A DNA stretch of 34,823 bases from Dehalococcoides sp. JdFR-56 (GTDB lineage: Bacteria; Chloroflexota; Dehalococcoidia; Dehalococcoidales; RBG-16-60-22): the NCBI GenBank assembly GCA_002011495.1, contig MTNR01000021.1:1-34823 (forward strand). The letters run 5' to 3'. A program made the position numbers and the translations under genes. This document shows, piece by piece, positions 17,185 to 26,233 of the stretch. Each line of letters starts with the position of its first letter. Positions within the stretch are counted from its first letter, which is position 1. The notes under the pieces are model-generated. The model was given only the letters and a program-made list of their open reading frames with translations, had not been told where the DNA came from and did no database searches.

Positions 17185-18343
17185 GCGTTTGGTCTGGCTG
17201 GTGCTGGTGCTTATCATCTTGAGCCCATCTCCAGCCGCGCTGGCGGCAGAGCCCGGAGGGGGCGTTATTGAGGGGCAGGTGGTCAATGGCACCGCCGGTG
17301 GCAGCAGCGTGGCCAACCTGGAGGTTACCTTGCAGGTCTACCAAGGTGGGACCCAGGTGGACACTGCCACCGCCCTCACCGATGCCTCGGGCCGCTTTAG
17401 CTTTGAGGGGCTGGCTACCGAGCCCGACTACAGCTATCAGGTGGTGCTCACCTTCCAGCAGGCGGAGTACTCCACCGGGGCGCTCAGCTTTGGTGATGGC
17501 GAGACCACCAAATACGCTGAGGTCACTGTCTATGACGCCACCACCAGCGACGAGGCGGTCAAGGTGGAGATGGCCCACACCGTTATCTATGTTGAGCCAG
17601 ATGGCCTGCGGGTGGAGGAGTATGCTCTGGTGGCCAATGACTCTGACCGGACTTACATCGGCGCCAGAGAAATCACCGATGGGGTCAGGGAGACGCTGCG
17701 CTTTTCCCTCCCCGATAAAGCAGTTGAGCTGCAGGTAAGGCGTGGCCTGATGGAGTGCTGCGTCTACGGCAGCGAGGATGGCTTCGTTGACACCATGCCA
17801 CTTCTACCTGGAAAGAGGGAGCTGGTCTATTCCTACCGCATCAGCGATAGTTCCAAGGAATATACCTTCTCCCGCCGGGTGTACTACCCGACGGGTAACT
17901 ATGACCTTCTGGTTCAGGGGGAGAACGTGGAGGTGGCCAGCGACCAGCTGGCCGTGGCGGAGCCACTGTTTATCAGTGATATCTGGTTTAAGCATCTTAG
18001 CGGCAATGACCTGGCTGCGGGTGATGTTTTGGTGGCGCGGTTTTCCAATCTGCGCCCGGCCAGTACCCAATCGGCCATTCTCTGGGTGGTTCTGGCGCTG
18101 GTGGTGTTGACCGGTGGTTTCGGCCTTGCCTATTATGTATCGCGGCGCAGACATCTCCAGCCAGCGGTGATTGAAGATGACTTGAGCCAGCAGAAGCAGA
18201 GATTGCTTCTGGAGCTCAGCCAGCTGGATGATGACTTTGAGGATGGCAAAATTGACGCTAAGAGCTACCGCCGGCTGCGGGCGGAGAAAAAATCACAGTT
18301 ACTCTTCCTAGTGCAGAAGGAGAAGAGCGGCTCTGGCTCATGA
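17177..18343 (+). CDS. Secreted/membrane protein with carboxypeptidase-regulatory-like beta domain, C-terminal TM and SHOCT-like helix, in ccm operon
   Basis: GTG start; signal; EGQVVNGTAGGSSVANLEVTLQVYQGGTQVDTATALTDASGRFSFEGLATEPDYSYQVVLTFQQAEY; TM ILWVVLALVVLTGGFGLAYYV; LLLELSQLDDDFEDGKIDAKSYRRLRAEK. Confidence 0.78.
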   Translation: MIKRLVWLVLVLIILSPSPAALAAEPGGGVIEGQVVNGTAGGSSVANLEVTLQVYQGGTQVDTATALTDASGRFSFEGLATEPDYSYQVVLTFQQAEYSTGALSFGDGETTKYAEVTVYDATTSDEAVKVEMAHTVIYVEPDGLRVEEYALVANDSDRTYIGAREITDGVRETLRFSLPDKAVELQVRRGLMECCVYGSEDGFVDTMPLLPGKRELVYSYRISDSSKEYTFSRRVYYPTGNYDLLVQGENVEVASDQLAVAEPLFISDIWFKHLSGNDLAAGDVLVARFSNLRPASTQSAILWVVLALVVLTGGFGLAYYVSRRRHLQPAVIEDDLSQQKQRLLLELSQLDDDFEDGKIDAKSYRRLRAEKKSQLLFLVQKEKSGSGS

Positions 18344-19077
18344 AGACGCGTGGTTCTGCGTCCCGGGCTCGGGCGATTGAAGCCCACGAGCTCACCAAGT
18401 CCTTCGGCAACCACCTGGCCCTGAGGGGGGTGGACCTTGACGTGGGGTGGGGTGAGACTGTGGTCATCTTCGGCGCCAATGGAGCCGGGAAAACCACCCT
18501 GATCAAGGTGCTGGCCACCATCATAGGTATCTCCTCTGGCCGGGTCCTCATTGATGGCCTGAATATCAAGGACGACGCTGAAGAGGTCCGGCGCCGCATC
18601 GGCGTGGTCACCCATCAGACCTTCCTCTATGGCAACCTCACCGCCTATGAAAACCTTGATTTCTACGGCCGGATGTATGACGTCCCCAGGCGTGCCGAGA
18701 GGATCAAGGAAGTGGTTGATATGGTGGGGATGACCTCCCGCCTCTATGACCGGGTGAGCACCCTCTCCCGAGGTATGCAGCAGCGGATATCCATCGCCCG
18801 TGCCCTGTTGCACCGGCCGGCCATCATGCTGCTGGATGAACCGGAAACGGGGCTGGACCAGCAGGCAACCACCCGCCTCTGGGAAGTGCTGCAGGCCGGG
18901 GAGGATGGGAAACCTACCATCATCCTCACCACGCATAATCTGGAGCGTGGGCTGGAGCTGTGCGACCGTCTGCTGATACTGGCGCAGGGGAAGATCGCCT
19001 ACCAGGGAGCAAGGCAGGACCTGGACCTTGCCGATTTGAAGCGGACCTACCAGCATTACACCGGGGTGGGGACATGA
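18340..19077 (+). CDS. ccmA: Haem exporter ABC ATPase CcmA
   Basis: Walker A FGANGAGKTTLIKVLATI, signature STLSRGMQQRISIARALLHRP, Walker B IMLLDEP; located between ccm genes. Confidence 0.92.
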   Translation: MKTRGSASRARAIEAHELTKSFGNHLALRGVDLDVGWGETVVIFGANGAGKTTLIKVLATIIGISSGRVLIDGLNIKDDAEEVRRRIGVVTHQTFLYGNLTAYENLDFYGRMYDVPRRAERIKEVVDMVGMTSRLYDRVSTLSRGMQQRISIARALLHRPAIMLLDEPETGLDQQATTRLWEVLQAGEDGKPTIILTTHNLERGLELCDRLLILAQGKIAYQGARQDLDLADLKRTYQHYTGVGT

Positions 19078-19745
19078 GATTCTGGGGCAAAGTCATCACC
19101 ATCACCTGGAAGGACACTCTCTCCGAGATACGCACCAAGGAGATAATCTCCTCCGTGCTCGTGTTCACCCTCCTCGTCATCGTCATCTTCAATTTCGCCT
19201 TCGCCGCTAATCGCGAGATAATGAAACTGGTTGCCCCGGGCATCCTGTGGGCGACCTTCGCCTTTGCCGGGGTCTTGAGCCTTAACCGCTCCTTCGTCCC
19301 GGAGAAGGAGCAGGGCTGCCTTGAGGGGCTGATGCTCTGCCCGGTGGGTCGGGAGGTTATCTATGTGGGCAAGATGCTGGGCAGTTTGCTCTTTATGCTG
19401 GTTATAGAGATGATAGCGCTGCCCATCTTCACCTTTCTCTTCAATCTGCCGGTTCTCTCCCTCCAGATGGTCACCATCGCCCTTCTGGCCACCATAGGCT
19501 TTGTCTCCGTGGGCACCCTTTTTGCTGCGCTGGCGGTCAATACCAAGGCGCGGGAGCTGGTGCTGCCGGTGCTTTTCCTCCCTGTGGTGGTGCCGGTGAT
19601 CATCGGCGCGGTGGAGGCCTCCAGGCTTGCCCTGGCGGGCGAGCCCTGGAGCAGATTGACCTCCTGGCTTGGGATAATCGCTGCTTTTGACGTCATTTTC
19701 TTGGTGGTGTCATATCTTGTCTTCCCCTTCGTCATCGAGGAGTAG
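19074..19745 (+). CDS. ccmB: Haem exporter permease CcmB
   Basis: ATG 19074 overlaps ccmA stop; MRFWGKVITITWKDTLSEIRTKEIISSVLVFTLLVIVIF...RSFVPEKEQGCLEGLMLCPVGREVIYVGKML. Confidence 0.93.
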   Translation: MRFWGKVITITWKDTLSEIRTKEIISSVLVFTLLVIVIFNFAFAANREIMKLVAPGILWATFAFAGVLSLNRSFVPEKEQGCLEGLMLCPVGREVIYVGKMLGSLLFMLVIEMIALPIFTFLFNLPVLSLQMVTIALLATIGFVSVGTLFAALAVNTKARELVLPVLFLPVVVPVIIGAVEASRLALAGEPWSRLTSWLGIIAAFDVIFLVVSYLVFPFVIEE

Positions 19746-19766
19746 AAGCGCAAAGGAGAACAAATT

Positions 19767-20420
19767 ATGAAGAGAAGTATTTTGTTCTGGCTGAGTCTGG
19801 CGCTCTTGGTGGTGGCGCTGTACCTCATCTTCGGCTATGCGCCTATTGAACAAACCATGGGCATAGTGCAGAAGATCTTCTACCTTATGGTGCCCATGGG
19901 CTGGCTGGCCCTGCTCTCCTTTCTCACCGTCTTCGTCGGCAGCATCCTTTACCTGAAGACGAAGGCCCCCAAGTGGGATATCCTGGCTTACTCCGCAGCC
20001 GAGGTGGGGCTCGTCTTCACCACCCTGGCGCTGGTAAGCGGCTCCATCTGGGCGAAGCCAGTCTGGGGGGTGTGGTGGACCTGGGAGCCTCGTTTGACCG
20101 CCACGCTGGTTTTGTGGCTGATCTACCTTGCCTACTTCATGGTGCGCTCTTTCACCGCTGAGGAATCCCGTGGCGCCACCTTTGCCGCTATCGTGGGCAT
20201 TGTCGGCTTCATTGATATCCCCATCATTGCCTTGGCCACCACTCTGTGGCGGGGGATGCACCCCGGAGCGGTGATCTTCAAAGGCGGGCTGGCTCCGCCC
20301 ATGCTGCTCACCTTGCTGGTGAGCCTGGCTGCCTTCACTGTGCTGTATTCTTTCATCTTGAGGCAGAGGATCAGCTTGAGAAATGATGAGATTGAAATTA
20401 AGAAGATGAAAGGACTCTGA
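19767..20420 (+). CDS. ccmC: Haem exporter/WWD protein CcmC
   Basis: MGIVQKIFYLMVPMGWLALLSF, WGVWWTWEPRLTATLVLWLIYLAYF. Confidence 0.95.
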   Translation: MKRSILFWLSLALLVVALYLIFGYAPIEQTMGIVQKIFYLMVPMGWLALLSFLTVFVGSILYLKTKAPKWDILAYSAAEVGLVFTTLALVSGSIWAKPVWGVWWTWEPRLTATLVLWLIYLAYFMVRSFTAEESRGATFAAIVGIVGFIDIPIIALATTLWRGMHPGAVIFKGGLAPPMLLTLLVSLAAFTVLYSFILRQRISLRNDEIEIKKMKGL

Positions 20421-20447
20421 GATAGCACCCGCTGAGGAGAAGGTAAA

Positions 20448-20579
20448 ATGGAAAATGTAGGCTATCTGGTCGCCGCGTATATCATCGTTTATGCCGTGAT
20501 TTTCGGCTACGTGGCTCTCTTGTTCCGGCGCAGGAGAAAGCGGCAGCGGGAAATTGAGTTGCTGAGGGAGAAGAAATAA
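20448..20579 (+). CDS. ccmD: CcmD-like small single-TM protein (43 aa, absent from ORF track)
   Basis: ATG 20448..TAA 20579: MENVGYLVAAYIIVYAVIFGYVALLFRRRRKRQREIELLREKK; position after ccmC and TM-then-Arg/Lys-rich topology are typical of CcmD. Confidence 0.82.
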   Translation: MENVGYLVAAYIIVYAVIFGYVALLFRRRRKRQREIELLREKK

Positions 20580-20663
20580 GCTAGTCGGCGAGGTTTGTCT
20601 TGCTGAGGAGAGCTCTCCCGACGTGGCCCCGGACAGAGGTAAGCCGTCTCAAAGGAAGCTCTG

Positions 20664-22958
20664 ATGAAATTGCTGAGCGACCTCACACTGAGGAAGAGGA
20701 TCATCATCCTCACCGTGCTGGCACTGCTCTTGGGTGCTGGACTGTTCAGTTTTCTAGGGATGCGGGCAGTGGACCAGGCAACCGAAACCATGCTGCAGGA
20801 TAGACTAACCACCGCCCGTCTCATGGCGGACTACATCGATGATGCCCTGGGGCGTGCTCTCGCCGAGCTGGTACGCTGCGCGCAGGCGGTGCAGGACGGC
20901 CAAGCCAGCAGCTTCGGAGCGCAGATAGCCGCCCTTGAGGACGCCTTCTTTTTCCTCTCCTTCTATATTCATGATATTTATCTGCTCGATGGCCGGGGGC
21001 GGATTACCTGGAGCAAATCAGGAGAGGCGGCTATCCTGGGGACGGATATCTCCTTCTATCCCACCATCAGCCAGGCATTAAGCAGTGGTGAGCCTGGCAT
21101 ATCCGGGCTGGTCTCGGCACCGGTGAGCGATACCCCAGTTATCTTCCTCGCCAGCCCCACCGGAGAGGGGGGAGAGCCGGGCAGGGGGGTGCTGGTGGTG
21201 GCCATAGATATCTCCCGGTCAAGCATCGGCGGTTTCATCCGGCCGATAAGATTGGGTGAGACGGGCTACGTTGAGATCGTGGACCAGAACGGGATTGTGC
21301 TCGCCCGCACCGAGCCCGGGCCGAAGCTAGGTGCCTTTACCAAGAGCGACCACAGCGGGCGCTTTGCCGCCCTGATTGCCACAGGGAAGCCAACGCGGGG
21401 GCTGTGTCACTCCTGCCATATACCGGGGCAGAGGGTGGAGAGAAGGGATGTATTGGCCTTCGTGCCGCTCTCCCAGGCCCAGTGGGGGGTTGTCATCCGG
21501 CAGTCGGAAGAGGAGGCGCTGGCGCCCATCCGCGAGCTGCGCCAGAGCCTGCTGCTCTTCGGGGCGGGGTCAATGGTCATCATCTTTCTCTTCGTGCTGG
21601 TAACCACACGGGATGTGGCCAGCCGCATCTGGGGGTTGACCGCGGCCTCCCGAAGGATAGCCGAGGGGGATTTGAGTAGCCCCATCGCCATCTCAGGGAA
21701 GGATGAAGTCGGCGTTTTGGCCCAGACCTTTGACGAGATGCGGCTCAAGCTGCAGACGTCTTACGGAGCGCTGGAGCAGAAGACCAAGGAGCTGGCCTCG
21801 CTGCTTTCGGTGTCTGAGATTCTGACCTCGCTGCCTGACCTCTCCAACCTGGATACCGCGCTCGGCAGCGCCCTAGACAAGACCTTGGAGATAATGCGGC
21901 GAGACGTTGGTGGCATACTCCTCTGGGATGAGGAGAGGGAGGTGCTGCGTTACCGCGTGTATCGGGGGCTCTCTGAGGAGTACGTGCGGCGGGTATCCTG
22001 CCGCCTGGGCGAGGGCATTGCCGGCAGGGTGGCGCAAAGTGGCGAGCCGATTATCCTGGCTGACATCTCCACCGACCCTCGGGCAGCTCACCCTGATCTC
22101 ATCAGTGTCGAAGGACTGCGGGCATTTGCCAGCGTCCCCATTCGCTTCAAGGACAAAGTGCTGGGCGTGCTCAATATCGCCAGCCGTGAGACGCGCCAAT
22201 TTTCGGCTGAGGATGTGAGGCTTCTCGAGGGCATTGCCGTGCAGATTGCCACGGCGATTGAAAACGCCAGATTGCACCAGGAGGTGCAGAACAAGGAGAA
22301 GGTTCGCGGGGAGCTATTGAGCGAGATATTCTCCATCCAGGAGGGGGAGCGCAAGCGGATCGCCCGCGAGCTGCACGACGAGACAAGTCAGGTTCTGGCC
22401 AGCCTCACCGCCAGCCTTCAGGCTGCCTCAAATACCCTGCCCACCAACGTGGATAAGGCCAAAGCTTTGCTGGAGAAAGCCCAGAGGCTGTCCATCAGCA
22501 TCCTTGATGAGATACACCGGCTGATCTACGAGCTCCGCCCCACGCTGCTTGATGACCTGGGGCTGGTGGCGGCAACACGGTGGCTGGTGGATAATATTCT
22601 GGGGGATGCTGGGGTTGCGGTTGATTTCAAGACCTCGGGGCGGGAGAGGAGGCTGCCGCCCCAGCTGGAGACCACCCTGTTTCGGGTTATCCAGGAGGCG
22701 GTTTACAACATCAGCCGTCACGCGCAGGCCAAGAACGCCCAGATAACGCTGCACTTCAAGAGGGGGAAGGTTCGGGTTGGCATTAAGGATGACGGCGTTG
22801 GTTTTGATGTCAAGGAGGCGATAAGCTCCAAGGAAAGGCCACGAGGGCTGGGGCTGCTGGGGATGAAGGAGAGGATAGAGCTGATCCGGGGTAGTTTGAG
22901 CATCTCCTCGCGCCCCGGCAGTGGCACCGAAATCAATATTGAGATACCGACGGGTTAG
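20664..22958 (+). CDS. Sensor histidine kinase: TM - Cache-like sensor with CXXCH - TM - HAMP - GAF - HisKA_3 - HATPase_c
   Basis: TM1 IIILTVLALLLGAGLFSFLGM; extracytoplasmic domain with GLCHSCHIPGQRVERRDVLAFVPL; TM2 SLLLFGAGSMVIIFLFVLV; HAMP; GAF RLGEGIAGRVAQSGEPIILADI; ERKRIARELHDETSQVLASL. Confidence 0.93.
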   Translation: MKLLSDLTLRKRIIILTVLALLLGAGLFSFLGMRAVDQATETMLQDRLTTARLMADYIDDALGRALAELVRCAQAVQDGQASSFGAQIAALEDAFFFLSFYIHDIYLLDGRGRITWSKSGEAAILGTDISFYPTISQALSSGEPGISGLVSAPVSDTPVIFLASPTGEGGEPGRGVLVVAIDISRSSIGGFIRPIRLGETGYVEIVDQNGIVLARTEPGPKLGAFTKSDHSGRFAALIATGKPTRGLCHSCHIPGQRVERRDVLAFVPLSQAQWGVVIRQSEEEALAPIRELRQSLLLFGAGSMVIIFLFVLVTTRDVASRIWGLTAASRRIAEGDLSSPIAISGKDEVGVLAQTFDEMRLKLQTSYGALEQKTKELASLLSVSEILTSLPDLSNLDTALGSALDKTLEIMRRDVGGILLWDEEREVLRYRVYRGLSEEYVRRVSCRLGEGIAGRVAQSGEPIILADISTDPRAAHPDLISVEGLRAFASVPIRFKDKVLGVLNIASRETRQFSAEDVRLLEGIAVQIATAIENARLHQEVQNKEKVRGELLSEIFSIQEGERKRIARELHDETSQVLASLTASLQAASNTLPTNVDKAKALLEKAQRLSISILDEIHRLIYELRPTLLDDLGLVAATRWLVDNILGDAGVAVDFKTSGRERRLPPQLETTLFRVIQEAVYNISRHAQAKNAQITLHFKRGKVRVGIKDDGVGFDVKEAISSKERPRGLGLLGMKERIELIRGSLSISSRPGSGTEINIEIPTG
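21405..21419 (+). other. CXXCH (CHSCH) candidate haem c attachment motif within sensor domain
   Basis: TGT CAC TCC TGC CAT in frame with the 20664 ORF, between TM1 and TM2. Confidence 0.75.
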
Positions 22959-22967
22959 GAGGTCGCT

Positions 22968-23615
22968 GTGGACAAGATAAAGGTGCTGGTGGTGGATGAC
23001 CACGCCATGATGCGGGATGGCATTAGGGCGCTGCTCGCTTTGCAGGAGGATATTGAGATTGTGGGGGAGGCTGAGGAGGGGAGGGAGGCGGTCAAGAAGA
23101 CAGAGGAGCTCATGCCCAATGTGATCATCATGGATATAGCCATGCCAGGCTTGGATGGGCTGGAGGCTACCCGCCGCATCACCAGGAAAAACCCGATGGT
23201 GAAGGTGCTGGTCTTAACCCAGCATGATAAGCGAGAGTACGTGCTGTCCAGCATCAAGGCGGGGGCGAGGGGTTACGTGCCCAAGAGGGCGGTGGGCTCA
23301 GACCTGCTTTCCGCCATACGGGCGGTGCACCGTGGGGATTCCTACCTCTCGCCGTATGCCGCCAAGGCCTTGGTTGACCACTACCGCCGGCAGGGTGAGG
23401 CTGAACCCTATGACCGGCTGACGGCCAGGGAGAGGGAGATATTGAAGCTGATTGCCGAGGGGCACACCAGCCGGGAGATCGCCTCCAGCCTCTTTATCAG
23501 CTTGAAGACAGTTCTGGGGCACCGGGCCAAAATCATGGAGAAGCTGGGGGTACATAACTCCGCCGAACTCATCAAGTACGCCGTGCGCAAGGGCCTGGTG
23601 GAGGCGGATAGCTAG
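22968..23615 (+). CDS. NarL/LuxR-type response regulator, partner of upstream kinase
   Basis: GTG start; VLVVDDHAMMRDGIRALL...NVIIMDIAMPGLDGLEATRRI; LTAREREILKLIAEGHTSREIASSLFISLKTVLGHRAKIMEKL. Confidence 0.94.
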   Translation: MDKIKVLVVDDHAMMRDGIRALLALQEDIEIVGEAEEGREAVKKTEELMPNVIIMDIAMPGLDGLEATRRITRKNPMVKVLVLTQHDKREYVLSSIKAGARGYVPKRAVGSDLLSAIRAVHRGDSYLSPYAAKALVDHYRRQGEAEPYDRLTAREREILKLIAEGHTSREIASSLFISLKTVLGHRAKIMEKLGVHNSAELIKYAVRKGLVEADS

Positions 23616-23663
23616 AAGTTCCTGCCGCCGTGGCTGACATGAGAGGGAGAAGAGGCAAGGCCC

Positions 23664-24107
23664 TTATATGTAGTACATCACCTTGGCGGATTGCTCTTTC
23701 TTCCGCTGGCGGTCAACCAGGTCCTGCAAGGTGGTTGACTTGAGGATGCCATTGGCGGCCCGGTCCAGCTCACTCCAGATATCGCGGGCGGCACACCATT
23801 CCGACCGTTCACAGACCTCAGGGTTGTTGATGCATTCTACCAGGGCGGCATTCCCCTCCAGAAGCTCAATTATCTCCGCCAGCGTTATCTCCGCAGGAGG
23901 TTTGGCCAGGAGCACTCCACCGCCCACCCCCCGCACGCTCCGCATCAGCCCCCCAGTTATCAGGGGGCCGATGAGCCGTTTGAGATACGCCAGCGGAATC
24001 TCCTGTCTCTGGGCGATGTCCTTAAGGGATACCGGTGTCTTGCCCTGGTAGAGGGCTAGGTCCAGGAGCACCCTGGTTCCGTATCGGCCTTTGGTGGAGA
24101 GCTTCAT
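23664..24107 (-). CDS. Rrf2-family transcriptional regulator with three cysteines (Fe-S candidate)
   Basis: MKLSTKGRYGTRVLLDLALYQGKTPVSLKDIAQRQEIPLAYLKRLIGPLITGGLMRSVRGVGGGVLLAKP; CINNPEVCERSEWC. Confidence 0.93.
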   Translation of the reverse strand: MKLSTKGRYGTRVLLDLALYQGKTPVSLKDIAQRQEIPLAYLKRLIGPLITGGLMRSVRGVGGGVLLAKPPAEITLAEIIELLEGNAALVECINNPEVCERSEWCAARDIWSELDRAANGILKSTTLQDLVDRQRKKEQSAKVMYYI

Positions 24108-24123
24108 CGGCAGTTAATTGGTG

Positions 24124-24170
24124 ACTAATATTGTCATCTTAGTTTACAATTTGGTCGCGGCGGTTGTCAA
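24124..24170 (-). promoter_or_regulatory. Rrf2 gene promoter with overlapping dyad operator
   Basis: Minus strand: TTGACA (24170-24165), 18-bp spacer, TAAACT (24146-24141), dyad ACTAAGATGACAATATTAGT (24143-24124). Confidence 0.7.
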
Positions 24171-24396
24171 GCCCTGCGGTAAGCTCGGGCGGCGCTGACC
24201 TTGATGGGCAAAGGCCTTGGTGTTAGAATGAGTATGGCAGGCTTGTCTTTTGAGCATTCCTGGCAGTGCCTTTGCCAGCCGAGGTTTACCTCTGGCGCCG
24301 TAATTGGCTTTCCCGTGATTTTCTCTAGCGCCTTGGCACTGGCCAGGCATGGGAGGTGTTTAGGAGACGACCCAGGACTCAGACTCAGAAGAGACA

Positions 24397-26139
24397 GTGA
24401 TGAAGTTTCTCCGGACCAAGCTGGTTCAGGCGGCCTCTTGGCTGAGGTCCTCGGAGACGGTCACCGGGCTGTTCCTGGCCATCGTGGTCGGGGTTATCGC
24501 TGGACTCGGAGCTGTTTTATTCCGCTGGCTCATAAACAGCTTCCAGTCTCTGTTCTTTGGCGGGGGGGCTAAGGCCCTCGCTTTTCTTGGTGACTATTAT
24601 GTGATCCTGATACCCGCGGCCGGTGGCCTGCTGGTGGGCCCGCTTATCTATTTTCTGGCGCGTGAGGTCAAAGGTCATGGCGTCCCTGAGGTGATGGAGG
24701 CCGTGGCGCTCAAAGGCGGCCGAATACGCCCGCGCGTATCGGCGGTGAAGGCGCTCGCTTCCTCGCTGTGCATCGGGTCCGGGGGTTCGGTGGGCCGTGA
24801 GGGCCCCATCGTGCAGATCGGGGCCTCGGCTGGTTCGGCGATAGGCCAGTGGTTCCGGCTGTCTGACGAGCACCTGAAAACGCTGGTTGCCTGTGGCGCG
24901 GCGGGGGGTATATCCGCCACCTTCAATGCCCCTATTGCTGGGGTCATCTTCGCCCTTGAGGTGATTCTGGGCAGGGTGGTCACCCGCCGGTTCGCCTATG
25001 TGGTTATCAGCTCCGTGGCCGCCGATTTCCTGGCCCAGCTGTTTTTAGGCAACCGCCGTGCCTTCACCGTCCCCCAGTTTAGCATCGTCAGCGCCTGGGA
25101 ATTCCTCTTCTATGCCCTGCTCGGTATCTTGGCTGCCCTGGCTGCTGTGGCTTTCATCCGCGCCCTTTACCGCTGCGAGGATTTGTTTGACTATCTCAAG
25201 CTGCCCGAGTACTTCAAGCCGGCGCTGGGAGGGCTGGCCATAGGCCTTATCGGGCTGTATAGCCCTCATCTTTTCGGGGTGGGCTACGAGGGTATTGACC
25301 TCGCCCTCGGCGGGCAGCTGACGCTGGGGATGCTGCTGATACTATCCCTTCTCAAGATACTGGCCACCTCGCTCACCATAGGCAGTGGCGGCAGTGGCGG
25401 TATATTCGCCCCCAGCCTGTTCATCGGGGCGATGCTGGGGACGGCGCTGGGCACGCTGCTCAACGAGCTTTTCCCGACCATCACCGCCCCCGTGGGGGCC
25501 TACGGCGTGGCGGGCATGGCCGCCGTGTTTGCCGGCGCGGCACGGGCTCCGTTCAGCGCCATACTCATCATGTTTGAGATGACCGGCAACTACGGCATCA
25601 TTCTGCCCCTGATGACCTCAGTGGTCATCAGCACGGTGCTGGCTCGGGCCTTGAAGCGCGAGACAATCTACACGCTCAAATTGCTGCGCCGGGGGGTGGA
25701 TGTTGAGCAGGAGGAGGTGGTTGATGTCATGCGCACCATCAAGGTGCACGAGGTGATGACGCGTGACTTTCCCACCGTCCCCCCAGGGATGCCGGTGAAA
25801 GAGCTGGTGAAGCTGTTCCAGAAGACCGGTCATCACGGGTTCCCCGTGGTCAATGAGGAGGGGGAGCTGGTGGGCGTGGTCACGGCGTCAGACGTCGAGC
25901 GCTCCTTGGGCAGGAGCGATGGCGAGCTTACCGTTGGCGACATCGCCACCAAGTCACCATTTGTCGCCTACCCAGACCAGTCTCTGGACAGGGTGCTGGT
26001 CGCGGCGGAGGAGGAGTACGGGCGTATCCCCGTGGTCGGCCGGGATGACCGGCGGCGCCTGATTGGGGTGCTGCGGCGGCATGACATCATCCGGGCCTAC
26101 CGCAAGAAGGTGGGCCAGATGCGAAGGGGCGGGGAGTAG
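24397..26139 (+). CDS. ClC-family chloride channel/antiporter with C-terminal CBS pair
   Basis: GSGGSVGREGPIVQIGASAGSAIGQ, GSGGSGGIFAPSLFIGAMLGTALG, C-terminal CBS domains (VMTRDFPTVPPGMPVKELV..., HDIIRAY). Confidence 0.95.
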   Translation: MMKFLRTKLVQAASWLRSSETVTGLFLAIVVGVIAGLGAVLFRWLINSFQSLFFGGGAKALAFLGDYYVILIPAAGGLLVGPLIYFLAREVKGHGVPEVMEAVALKGGRIRPRVSAVKALASSLCIGSGGSVGREGPIVQIGASAGSAIGQWFRLSDEHLKTLVACGAAGGISATFNAPIAGVIFALEVILGRVVTRRFAYVVISSVAADFLAQLFLGNRRAFTVPQFSIVSAWEFLFYALLGILAALAAVAFIRALYRCEDLFDYLKLPEYFKPALGGLAIGLIGLYSPHLFGVGYEGIDLALGGQLTLGMLLILSLLKILATSLTIGSGGSGGIFAPSLFIGAMLGTALGTLLNELFPTITAPVGAYGVAGMAAVFAGAARAPFSAILIMFEMTGNYGIILPLMTSVVISTVLARALKRETIYTLKLLRRGVDVEQEEVVDVMRTIKVHEVMTRDFPTVPPGMPVKELVKLFQKTGHHGFPVVNEEGELVGVVTASDVERSLGRSDGELTVGDIATKSPFVAYPDQSLDRVLVAAEEEYGRIPVVGRDDRRRLIGVLRRHDIIRAYRKKVGQMRRGGE

Positions 26140-26233
26140 AGCCTGACACCCATCAGCCCAAGCTTTCACCTGGCCAATTATTGCTTTAGCCTAGGTTCAC
26201 CTTGGATATTGGGAAAAAATTGTCCTATGGGGC

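Noticed and set aside
22428-23003. 191-aa minus ORF antisense to the kinase C-terminus
   Set aside because: Kinase HATPase domain is clearly coded on the plus strand.
24201-24572. 123-aa plus ORF upstream of and overlapping the ClC gene
   Set aside because: Overlaps the ClC start out of frame; no domain motif seen.
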